Below are positions 39,811-48,269 of a DNA stretch of 64,000 bases, one piece after another (position 1 is the first letter of the stretch; each line of letters begins with the position of its first letter). Source of the stretch: Deltaproteobacteria bacterium. Lineage in GTDB: Bacteria > Desulfobacterota > GWC2-55-46. The notes below the pieces were generated by a model, which worked only from the letters and a program-made list of their open reading frames with translations, ran no database searches and was not told the origin of the DNA. The DNA lies in the NCBI GenBank assembly GCA_016219015.1, contig JACRCL010000014.1, positions 1 to 64,000 of the forward strand. Direction: 5' to 3'. The translations under genes and the position numbers were made by a program.

Positions 39811-40479
39811 TTAAAAGAAGGGTTTTTCCTGTTTTGCCTTTTCCCTCTCGGCCTTCTTCTTCTCCTCTTCCATCTTCTTTGCCTGGCCCGTGTATAAGTC
39901 CATCAGGTCGGACTTGGTGAAGAGCGCCTCGAACTTGCAGCCCGTCTCCTTCTTTATGTTCTCGGCCGCGCCTTCTTCCCTGTCAACGAGCGCGATGACC
40001 CTCTTTACCTCGAACCCGGCCTCGCGCGCCCTCTGGATGGCGAGTATCGTCGAGCCGCCTGTTGTGACGACGTCATCGACGATGGCGACACACGCCCCCG
40101 GCTGGAGGTTCCCCTCGACCCACTGCATGGTGCCGTGCTTCTTCGGCTCCTTCCTTATGACGAACGCGTCGAGCGATTTGCCGTTCATCGTGCTTACAAG
40201 CGCGGTGGCGTACGCTATCGGGTCTGCCCCGAGCGTCAGGCCTCCTACCCCGTCTATGGGCGCGTGCTTGAGCTCCTGGAAGAAGGCGAAGCCGACGAGC
40301 TCCATGCCCTCGGCGCTCAGCACCGTCTTTTTAGCGTCGATATAGACATCGCTCTTTTTGCCGCTTGTAAGGGTAAACCCGCTCTCGGCGTCGTAGCGGA
40401 AAGACCTTATGTAGAGCACCTCCAAGAGGCTCGTCTTGTAGGCTTGGTCCATTGTCTGGTAGTCCATGTCCATGGTCAT
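39811..40479 (-). CDS. pyrE: Orotate phosphoribosyltransferase
   Basis: FTLTSGKKSDVYIDAKK, ACVAIVDDVVTTGGS. Confidence 0.95.
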   Translation of the reverse strand: MTMDMDYQTMDQAYKTSLLEVLYIRSFRYDAESGFTLTSGKKSDVYIDAKKTVLSAEGMELVGFAFFQELKHAPIDGVGGLTLGADPIAYATALVSTMNGKSLDAFVIRKEPKKHGTMQWVEGNLQPGACVAIVDDVVTTGGSTILAIQRAREAGFEVKRVIALVDREEGAAENIKKETGCKFEALFTKSDLMDLYTGQAKKMEEEKKKAEREKAKQEKPFF

Positions 40480-40575
40480 GCTCCCTTTTTAATGTCTTTT
40501 TCGGAAATATCGGTTGATAAGGATAATATATCCTGTAGAGGGGATTTTTATCAAGTGGAAATAAAAGGCGGGGTC

Positions 40576-40734
40576 TAACAGGATACGGTATGGCCGAAGT
40601 GAATGGCAGAACTCCGTTCTTTCTGGCAAGGTAGTTTTTCTTGATATTGCTCGCCTTAACTTCGGTTACGGCGAGCACCCGGAGGCAATCCGTCCATGGA
40701 TTGCCTGGCAGGTTGTTGTTTAACACCCTGCTAA
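40576..40734 (-). repeat. Palindromic element family B, copy B1
   Basis: Minus strand TTAGCAGGGTGTTAAACAACAACCTGCCAGGCAATCCATGG ... TTCACTTCGGCCATACCGTATCCTGTTA; matches B2. Confidence 0.85.
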
Positions 40735-40931
40735 GACCTCTTGCGGGGCCTGAAAAGCAGGATATTCTTTTCCTTGTCCTTCTGGAGGGCGCGCAGCATC
40801 ACCTCGAGCCTCTTCTCGAAGTTCGCCTTCTGCCCCATGCCTGGCCTCACCTTCGAGGCCGGGGCAGAGAGCCAGTCGAGTATATAGTCTTCCGTGTTGA
40901 AAAAGTCCCTGACCGGTGATTTGCTCTGCAT
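40731..40931 (-). CDS. 66-aa hypothetical protein downstream of kamA
   Basis: ATG 8 bp after the kamA stop, MQSKSPVRDFFNTEDYILDW...RPRKRS; stop codon lies in repeat B1. Confidence 0.6.
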   Translation of the reverse strand: MQSKSPVRDFFNTEDYILDWLSAPASKVRPGMGQKANFEKRLEVMLRALQKDKEKNILLFRPRKRS

Positions 40932-40939
40932 CTTCCGTC

Positions 40940-42109
40940 CTATTCCGGCTCCGTGTAAGTGAATATCCTGTTCTCGTAATTCCTCAAGGTCACCTTGCCC
41001 TTTGCCTGGGAGAGCATATAGGTGGGGGTTATGGGGATCTTGCCTCCCCCGCCCGGCGCGTCGACGACGAAGGTCGGCACCGCGTAGCCCGTGGTATGGC
41101 CCCTCAGCTCCTCCATGATGTTTATGCCGACGGAGACCGGGGTCCTGAAATGGCCGGTCCCCATCGCCATGTCGCACTGGTAGATGTAGTAGGGCCTTAC
41201 CCGCACCTTCAGGAGCTCGTGCATCAGCTTTTTCATGGTGGCGGGCCTGTCGTTCACGCCTTTAAGGAGCACGGTCTGACTCCCAAGGGGTATGCCGGCG
41301 TCGGCAAGCAAGCCGCAGGCCTTCGTGACCTCCGGCGTGATCTCCCTTGGATGCGAAAAATGGATGCTCAGGTAAAGCGGGTGGTACTTTTTGAGCATCC
41401 CCACAAGCTCCTCGTTCACCCTCATCGGGAGGGTGACGGGAACCCTTGTGCCTATCCTTATTATCTCGAGGTGCGGTATCGTGCGGAGCGTCTTTATGTA
41501 ATGCTCGAGGACCTCCGTCCTCATCATGAGAGGGTCGCCGCCGGAGATCAGGACGTCGCGTATCGATTTTTTCGACTTGATGTACTTGTAGGCGTCCTCG
41601 AAGCGGTCCGAGGGCATGGGCGGGTGCTCCGTGCCCACCATCCTCTTCCTCGTGCAGTACCTGCAGTACATGGCGCAGGAGTCTGTGACTATCAGCAGGG
41701 CCCTGTCCGGGTACCTGTGGACAAGCCCCGGCACCGGCGAATGGCTGTCCTCGCCGCACGGGTCCACCATCTCGCACGAGGAGACGCTGAACTCCTCAAG
41801 CCTCGGGACTGCCTGCTTTCTTATGGGGCATTTGGGGTCTTGCCTGTCGATAAGGGAAAAGAAATAAGGGGTGATAGCCATCGCGAGCCGCCCTGTCGCC
41901 CGCTTGATGCCTTCTTCTTCCCTGCGGGTCAGGGGCATGAGCTCGCGTATTACTTCGAGGGATGTGATCCTGTTCTTGAGCTGCCACTTCCAGTCGTACC
42001 AGCTGTCGGGCCGTGTGGACGGGTACTCTATGTATTCCGCTAATTCGGATAATCCGGGTCGCAGCGCTAAACTACTACTGGGCGGTTCAGAAATCGACAG
42101 CCCTTCCAT
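40940..42109 (-). CDS. kamA: KamA-family radical SAM aminomutase (lysine 2,3-aminomutase-like)
   Basis: CAMYCRYCTRKR radical SAM motif, DVLISGGDPLMM, HFSHPREITPEV. Confidence 0.93.
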   Translation of the reverse strand: MEGLSISEPPSSSLALRPGLSELAEYIEYPSTRPDSWYDWKWQLKNRITSLEVIRELMPLTRREEEGIKRATGRLAMAITPYFFSLIDRQDPKCPIRKQAVPRLEEFSVSSCEMVDPCGEDSHSPVPGLVHRYPDRALLIVTDSCAMYCRYCTRKRMVGTEHPPMPSDRFEDAYKYIKSKKSIRDVLISGGDPLMMRTEVLEHYIKTLRTIPHLEIIRIGTRVPVTLPMRVNEELVGMLKKYHPLYLSIHFSHPREITPEVTKACGLLADAGIPLGSQTVLLKGVNDRPATMKKLMHELLKVRVRPYYIYQCDMAMGTGHFRTPVSVGINIMEELRGHTTGYAVPTFVVDAPGGGGKIPITPTYMLSQAKGKVTLRNYENRIFTYTEPE

Positions 42110-42120
42110 TCAGTTCCCTC

Positions 42121-42393
42121 CTACCCTGCGGGTTTTTCGTTTTTTGTGAAGCTCAACTGCGGGCTTGCCAGCTCTTCCATGGCCTTTTCATAGGCTATCT
42201 TGTACTTGAAACCCTTCTTCAGGTACTTCCAGATGTATTCGACCTTTTTGACATCCTCTTCAGAGTACTCGCGGAATTCCTTTTCCCCTATGACCGTCTT
42301 CTGGGGTTTTATAAAGCCCTTCTGTTCAAGGTAGTACAGCTTCTGCCTCGGGATATCTATCTTTGCCAATAGCTCTGGAGTCCTTATACCCAC
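42121..42393 (-). CDS. MerR-like helix-turn-helix regulator
   Basis: DIPRQKLYYLEQKGFIKPQKT...EFREYSEEDVKKVEYIWKYLKKGF. Confidence 0.82.
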   Translation of the reverse strand: MGIRTPELLAKIDIPRQKLYYLEQKGFIKPQKTVIGEKEFREYSEEDVKKVEYIWKYLKKGFKYKIAYEKAMEELASPQLSFTKNEKPAG

Positions 42394-42453
42394 CCCTGGT
42401 TTTGCTCCTATAATCTCTAAAAATATTTAAATAGTTTAAAGTCATTCCTAAGG

Positions 42454-42480
42454 TTAAATTTGTTTTTATAACAAGTTTAA
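42454..42480. promoter_or_regulatory. Operator-like inverted repeat upstream of merR-like gene
   Basis: TTAAATTTGTT-TTTAT-AACAAGTTTAA (10/11 arm match). Confidence 0.55.
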
Positions 42481-42484
42481 ATTT

Positions 42485-42513
42485 ATATTAGCCCTTAAAT
42501 CAATTTTTGTCAA
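42485..42513 (-). promoter_or_regulatory. Promoter for merR-like/kamA transcription unit
   Basis: Minus strand TTGACA-N17-TAATAT. Confidence 0.6.
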
Positions 42514-42547
42514 GAAAATTCTTATATTTTAGCATGGTGCCCGAAAG

Positions 42548-42661
42548 CAAGGCGTAGGGGTTGTAGTGACCGTAAGGGGGCGGGCAACGGGGCGGACATG
42601 GAAGGCTCGGCAAGACCGCCCGGAGGACGGAATACGCAGGGGAGAGCAAAACCAAAGGCTA
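42548..42661. repeat. Element family E, diverged copy 2
   Basis: GGCGTAG...GACCGTAAGGGGGCGGGC...AAGGCTCGGC...CGCCCGGAGGACG...CTATGCCCG aligns with reverse complement of 5870-5996. Confidence 0.4.
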
Positions 42662-42900
42662 TGCCCGCCTGATTTTTATTCCATTTATTCATAAAAAAAA
42701 CCGAGAAAGAGATATTTATCAGTGATTTTCATTTTGAAATGCTTTAGATTTAACCGGTTGACGCGATGAAACGGTCCCGGAGGCTTCAGCTCCATAAGGG
42801 CCGCGCCCTTTTAATGGCCGCCTTGAAGTTTCAGGTTTGATTTGTTACACTTTTAGATATCAGACATTTCAACGAGTAAAAATCAGGGAGTTAAAAATAA

Positions 42901-43578
42901 ATGCCCAAGATAAATACAGTCTGGCGCCAGGATTTTTTCGATAGAGTCGAGCCGATAAGGCTCATCGAGCCCCTTGCCTATGTACTCGGGGCGCAGGAGG
43001 AGGGCGAGGCCTTCGTCTTCAATTATACCGACGCGGTGCTCGTGGCAGGCCACTCCTGCCCCGCCGTCTCAGGCGCGTATAAAGTGACGCAGAAGGCGCT
43101 GAAGGCCCTCTACGGAAAAGAGCTGCCAGTGAGGGGAGGGATCAAGGTCATAATAAAGGGCGGGCCCTCTGACCTCGCGTACGGGCCGCAGTCCCATGTG
43201 ATCTCCCTTATAACGGGCGCGAGCGGGGCAACGGGCTTTAAAGGGCTCGGCGGCAATTACGGGAGGAACAACAAGCTCTTCTTCGACTCGAAGGACGTCC
43301 AGTTCAATATGTTCATATTCCAGAGGGAGGATACGGGCAAGGCAGTAAGCGTGACCTATAACCCGCAGGCGCTGCCCGGGGATATGAGGATGAACGAGCT
43401 TATACCGCTGGTGCTCCGCGGCACCGCGACAAAAGAGCAGAAGGAGCTTTTCATCTCGCTCTGGCAGGGCAACGTAAAGAGGATCCTTCTCGAGGACGAG
43501 AAATATCCGGGGCTGTTTCAGGTCGCTGAGCTGAAGGACTTCGAGTTCCCCAGGCGCCTCAAGGAATCGGCTGAATAA
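42901..43578 (+). CDS. Conserved hypothetical protein, possibly FmdE-like
   Basis: HSCPAVSGAYKVTQKALKALYG motif reminiscent of the FmdE N-terminus; family assignment tentative. Confidence 0.55.
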   Translation: MPKINTVWRQDFFDRVEPIRLIEPLAYVLGAQEEGEAFVFNYTDAVLVAGHSCPAVSGAYKVTQKALKALYGKELPVRGGIKVIIKGGPSDLAYGPQSHVISLITGASGATGFKGLGGNYGRNNKLFFDSKDVQFNMFIFQREDTGKAVSVTYNPQALPGDMRMNELIPLVLRGTATKEQKELFISLWQGNVKRILLEDEKYPGLFQVAELKDFEFPRRLKESAE

Positions 43579-43788
43579 CCCGCAAGTCATCCGTCCGTTA
43601 CCCCTCCCATAAAAAGGGGAGGGGTCCTCCCGCCAAAAAACAGGTGAAATTTTTCCGGTGATGGGTTAAGCTATTTCCCCTGAAACGCTTGCCAAAATAT
43701 AAATTGAAAAGCATAATTATATGACTCAAGTATAGAGCTCCTATCCCCGGCTATCCTGAGCCAATCACATTCTCAAGGAGGCGCCATA

Positions 43789-44775
43789 ATGATCGGCATG
43801 ACGCTTACGAAGTTCCTTCTCGAAGAGCAGAGACGCTACCCGGGCTCGACCGGCAATTTCACGTCCCTTTTCGCGGACCTCGTCATGGCCGCGAAGATAA
43901 TATCGCGCGAGGTGAACAGGGCGGGCCTCATCGATATCCTCGGCGCCACCGGCGGAAAAAACACCCACGGCGAGGAGGTCCAGAAGCTCGACGAGTTCGC
44001 CAACAAAACGATAATAAACACCTTGGAGAACGGCGGCCACCTCGCGGGCATGGCCTCGGAAGAATCCGAAAACATAATAAAGATAGACGGCAAATACCCG
44101 AAAGGCAACTACCTCCTGCTCTTCGACCCGCTCGACGGCTCATCGAACATAGACGTAAACATAAGCGTCGGGACGATATTCTCGATATTGCGGTGCGAGG
44201 GCGGCTGCGACGCTACGGATAAGGAGTTCCTCAGGCCTGGGGTAGACCAGGTCGCGGCAGGCTACATCCTCTACGGCTCGAGCACGATGTTCGTTTATAC
44301 GACGGGACACGGCGTCCACGGCTTCACCCTCGACCCGGGGGTAGGGGAGTTCCTCCTTTCGCACGAGAATATCAAGATCCCGGAGAAGGGCAAGATATAC
44401 AGCATAAACGAAGGCAACTCCCGATACTGGCTGCCCGGAACAAGCTCCTACATCGAAAAGGTCAAAAGAGACGAGAAGGGCTTCACAGGGAGGTACGTCG
44501 GGTCGCTGGTATCCGACTTCCACCGTAACCTCCTTAAGGGCGGGATATTCCTTTACCCTGCCGACGCAAAGTCTAAAAAGGGCAAGCTCCGGCTCCTCTA
44601 TGAGGCCAACCCGCTCTCGTTCGTTGTCGAGCAGGCCGGGGGGAGGGCGTCCACCGGGGATAAGAGGATACTCGACATAGTCCCCGAGGAGCTGCACCAG
44701 AGGACGCCTTTGATAATCGGCAGCCGCGACGACGTGCTTGAGGCTGAGGGGTTCTGGAGGAACCAGAAGGTCTGA
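43789..44775 (+). CDS. fbp: Fructose-1,6-bisphosphatase class 1
   Basis: FDPLDGSSNIDVNISVGTIFSI, MASEESENI. Confidence 0.96.
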   Translation: MIGMTLTKFLLEEQRRYPGSTGNFTSLFADLVMAAKIISREVNRAGLIDILGATGGKNTHGEEVQKLDEFANKTIINTLENGGHLAGMASEESENIIKIDGKYPKGNYLLLFDPLDGSSNIDVNISVGTIFSILRCEGGCDATDKEFLRPGVDQVAAGYILYGSSTMFVYTTGHGVHGFTLDPGVGEFLLSHENIKIPEKGKIYSINEGNSRYWLPGTSSYIEKVKRDEKGFTGRYVGSLVSDFHRNLLKGGIFLYPADAKSKKGKLRLLYEANPLSFVVEQAGGRASTGDKRILDIVPEELHQRTPLIIGSRDDVLEAEGFWRNQKV

Positions 44776-44830
44776 TCTTCCGGGTTATCTTGGACGGCCC
44801 CTACTTTTAAGGCCGTGCTCCATTCCTTGA

Positions 44831-44940
44831 CATTCAATTACCCCGCCATTTATGGCGGGGGTCGGCAAGGTACTTGCCTTTTATATAGCTCTTTGATGCG
44901 CCCTTAAAAGGGCGAACCCTCCGCCGAGCACCCGATTGAA
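44831..44940 (+). repeat. Hairpin-rich element family D, copy D2
   Basis: CCCCGCCAT-TT-ATGGCGGGG, GGCAAGGTACTTGCC, CGCCCTTAAAAGGGCG, CGCCGAGCACCCGATT. Confidence 0.9.
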
Positions 44941-45051
44941 AATCATTTTCAAATTAACTACCCCGCGGCGCGCGGCAGCGCGCAAAAAGGCCTTCTGCAA
45001 AAAACTGGCAAGCCGCTGGTATAGACTCCCTAAAAAGAATATAATCCCGTC

Positions 45052-45651
45052 ATGCTCTATAAAAAGGCCCTCTACCTCGAATACTTCACGGTAGGCTACA
45101 ATATCCTCGAAGGCGCGCTCTCGATACTCGCGGGCTGGCTTGCCGGGTCCATCGCGCTCATCGGATTCGGGCTCGACAGCGGGGTAGAGTCACTCTCCGG
45201 GGGCGTGCTCCTGTGGAGGCTCTTTAAGCACGGCAAGATAACGGAAGAAGAAGAGGAAAGGATCGAGAAGAAGGCCGTAAGGCTCGTGGGGGTGAGCTTT
45301 TTTATCCTCGGCGCGTATGTACTTTTCGAGTCGATACGGAAGCTTTATCTGCAGGAGCGGCCTGAGCCGTCGCTTTTCGGGATAATCATCGCGCTTTTCT
45401 CGCTCGTCATTATGCCTATTCTTTCTTACTCCAAATACACGACCGCCAAAAAGATAGCGAGCAGGTCGCTTATGGCCGATTCAAGGCAGACACTGGTCTG
45501 CTCGCTCCTTTCTGCGGCGTTGTTGATCGGCCTCGGGCTAAATTACCTCTGGGGCCTCTGGTGGGCAGACCCCGCCTCCGCGCTCGTGATAGTAGCCTTC
45601 ATCTTCAGGGAAGGCTACGAGGCGCTCGCGGAGGGCAAAAGCTGCTGTTAA
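45052..45651 (+). CDS. Cation-efflux-like membrane protein (short form)
   Basis: 199 aa, multi-TM, GFGLDSGVESLSGG and MADSRQTLVCS resemble CDF transporter motifs; no cytoplasmic C-domain. Confidence 0.75.
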   Translation: MLYKKALYLEYFTVGYNILEGALSILAGWLAGSIALIGFGLDSGVESLSGGVLLWRLFKHGKITEEEEERIEKKAVRLVGVSFFILGAYVLFESIRKLYLQERPEPSLFGIIIALFSLVIMPILSYSKYTTAKKIASRSLMADSRQTLVCSLLSAALLIGLGLNYLWGLWWADPASALVIVAFIFREGYEALAEGKSCC

Positions 45652-45655
45652 AGCC

Positions 45656-46528
45656 TTAAGCCGCCTTTTTCAGGAGCCGGGCGTTGTCGAGCGCGAACTG
45701 CCTGAATGACAGAGGCCTTCTCCCTGTTATCTCCTCGACCTGTTCCGTCACCTTCGAGGCGTAGCCCTTTTTGTTTATGTCGTGGAGCTCCATTAGAGCG
45801 TTTATCGACCACTCATTCATCCCGGCAGCCTTCATCCCGCCCCTGGCGGCCTCCGGCGTCACATCGACGTATATAACCTGCCTGCCCAGCGCCTCGGAGA
45901 ACGCGCCGGCGACATCGGCAACAGATAGGGCCTCGGGCCCCGTAAGCTCGATCGCCCTGCCCTGGAAGCCCTCTTTGGTAAGGACCTCGGCCGCGGTCGC
46001 GGCTATGTCCCTCGCGTCGATATAGCTTACCTTGCCCTGCCCGAGCGGCAGGTAAATCTTGCCTTCGCTCCTTATCGAGGAGCCGAAGAAGTTTATGAAG
46101 TTCTGCATGAAGCTGTTCGGGCGCAAAAACGCATACGGGATGCCCGAGTCCTCTATATAGCGCTCCACCTGCCTGTGGAGCCTGCCGAGGGTTATGCCCG
46201 GCTCCGAGTCCGCGCCCATGGCAGACTGCTTTACGATGTACCTGACGCCCGACCTTTTCGCCGCGTCGATGAACGTCTTTGCAAGCTCGGCCTGGTCAGG
46301 CGTAAAAGGCGTAAGGAGATAGAGCCTTTCTATCCCCTTCAATGCGGCGTCGAGCGTATCTTTTCTCTTGAGATCGAGCACGGCTATCTCGACATTCGGT
46401 CCTTTGATGCCTTCGGCCTTGCTGAGCGTGTGCACCGCCGCGCGCACAGGCGTCTTTTTCGACAATTCCTTTATAAGAAGCGACCCGACCGTTCCGGTAG
46501 AACCGGTCACAAGTATTTTGGCTGCCAT
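45656..46528 (-). CDS. NmrA/SDR-family NAD(P)-binding protein
   Basis: ILVTGSTGTVGSLLIKEL, RYIVKQSAMGAD, FLRPNSFMQNF. Confidence 0.92.
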   Translation of the reverse strand: MAAKILVTGSTGTVGSLLIKELSKKTPVRAAVHTLSKAEGIKGPNVEIAVLDLKRKDTLDAALKGIERLYLLTPFTPDQAELAKTFIDAAKRSGVRYIVKQSAMGADSEPGITLGRLHRQVERYIEDSGIPYAFLRPNSFMQNFINFFGSSIRSEGKIYLPLGQGKVSYIDARDIAATAAEVLTKEGFQGRAIELTGPEALSVADVAGAFSEALGRQVIYVDVTPEAARGGMKAAGMNEWSINALMELHDINKKGYASKVTEQVEEITGRRPLSFRQFALDNARLLKKAA

Positions 46529-46654
46529 AATCCACCTCCCACTTTAAATATAGCAGAGGGGCAAGGCGTGTCAAACAGGGGTGGGGGCTATACTTTTTAT
46601 GGTTTAATGATCCGCGGGGAGCTTCAAATGGAGGAGGGTTTCAGCGGCTTATTT

Positions 46655-48013
46655 TTACTTCCCTATGCAGAAGTTATTAAATATCTCTTCAAGTATATCT
46701 TCGGTCGTAGTCTCGCCGGTGATCTCGCCGAGCCTGTCTATCGACCACCTGAGGTCAGTTGCGACAAACTCCCTTGCAAGCCCGCCTCTAAGCGCCTTTT
46801 CCGTCTTTTTTATCCCTTCAAGGCACCTCTCCAAGGCTATCTTGTGCCTGGCCGATACAAGCACCTCTCCGGGGTCGGTGTCGAGGGAAGAATCGAACGC
46901 GTGCCCGACGGCCTCTTTATAGACCTCGTCCTTTAGCTCCTCAATGCCAATTGATTTAAGCGCCGAGATGAAGACTGTCTTATGGCCATCTATATCTATT
47001 TTCGGGTCTTTGGCCAAATCCGTCTTGTTCGCAACGACTATGACCTTCTTTCCTTCTATCGACCTTAATATCTCGATATCCCCGGAAAACGATCTCGACG
47101 ACGCGTCGACCACAAAAAGGACGAGCTGGGCGTCTTTTACCCTATTCATCGCCGCCTGGACCCCGATCGATTCGACACGGGACCGTGTCTTTCTAAGCCC
47201 CGCGGTATCCATGAGGCGCACGGGTATGCCCCTTAAGTTTATGACCTCCTCGATGATATCCCTCGTGGTGCCGGGCACGGGCGTGACGATGGCGCGCTCT
47301 TCCTTTAGGAGTATATTCAAGAGGCTCGACTTGCCCACGTTCGGCCTGCCGAGTATCAATACCTTGACGCCGTCCCTTATGACCTTGCCTTCCTCGTAGG
47401 TGGAAAGGAGCCTTATAAGCGCGTCCCGTGCTGCCGAGAGCCTTTCAAGAAACGCCTCGTCAGGCATGCCGTCTATCTCGTCTTCGGGGAAGTCGAGCTC
47501 CGCCTCAATATGCGTAAGGAGCTTGAAGAGACCTCCTTTGACCGCGTCTATCTTCGAGGATAGAGCCCCTGAAAGCCTGGACTGCGCGGATGAAAGCCCC
47601 GCCTCTGTCTTTGCCCTGATGAGGTCGATCACCGCCTCGGCCTGCGCGAGGTCGAGCTTGCCGTTGAGATAAGCCCTTTTTGTGAACTCACCGGGCCCGG
47701 CGGGCCGCGCACCGCACCTTAAGACGGCCTCGAGCGCCTTTTTCAATACGAGCGTCCCGCCGTGGCACTGAAGCTCCACTACGTCCTCGCCGGTGTACGA
47801 CCTCGGCCCCTTCATGTAGATGAAAAAGCCGGTGTCTATCTTAACGCCGTCAAGGCCGGAGATATGGCCGAAGTTGATGTATCTCTCCCTCAATTCCCCG
47901 TTGGCGTGGAAGGCCTTTTGCCCGATGGCAAGCGCGTCAGGGCCGCTTATCCTTATTACGCCTATCCCGCCCTCTCCGAAGGGGGTGGAGATGGCGGCTA
48001 TGGTGTCGTTCAT
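46655..48013 (-). CDS. mnmE: tRNA modification GTPase MnmE
   Basis: DTIAAISTPFGEGGIGVIRISG, GRPNVGKSSLLN, C-terminal FNNFCIGK. Confidence 0.97.
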   Translation of the reverse strand: MNDTIAAISTPFGEGGIGVIRISGPDALAIGQKAFHANGELRERYINFGHISGLDGVKIDTGFFIYMKGPRSYTGEDVVELQCHGGTLVLKKALEAVLRCGARPAGPGEFTKRAYLNGKLDLAQAEAVIDLIRAKTEAGLSSAQSRLSGALSSKIDAVKGGLFKLLTHIEAELDFPEDEIDGMPDEAFLERLSAARDALIRLLSTYEEGKVIRDGVKVLILGRPNVGKSSLLNILLKEERAIVTPVPGTTRDIIEEVINLRGIPVRLMDTAGLRKTRSRVESIGVQAAMNRVKDAQLVLFVVDASSRSFSGDIEILRSIEGKKVIVVANKTDLAKDPKIDIDGHKTVFISALKSIGIEELKDEVYKEAVGHAFDSSLDTDPGEVLVSARHKIALERCLEGIKKTEKALRGGLAREFVATDLRWSIDRLGEITGETTTEDILEEIFNNFCIGK

Positions 48014-48148
48014 CGATTTGCCTATTATAGGAAGTTTTGCCTGAACTACGATTATATTAGAGCAGGGGAAGGGGAGTCAAGGGATGGGATCGGAAGAAAA
48101 TAGCGCGGCGGATGGACTTTTGAGCGGTCTGTCAAACCTTGAGCGAGA

Positions 48149-48269
48149 AGGCTGCTCAAAAAGCTCCAGATGCGAGGCGTCGAGGAAGCGAGGCATGAGA
48201 CGTACTTTTTTGTACGTCGCAGTAACGAGCGACGAAGACAACAAAGCAGATGGACTTTTTGAGCAGCCT
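48149..48269 (-). repeat. Palindromic element family A, copy A3
   Basis: Reverse complement matches A2 (AGGCTGCTCAAAAAGTCCATCTGCTTTGTTGTCTTC); abuts the yidC stop codon. Confidence 0.92.

Noticed and set aside
45052-45651. Short cation-efflux-like protein as a truncated pseudogene
   Set aside because: Frame is intact with a plausible start and stop; short forms without the cytoplasmic domain exist.
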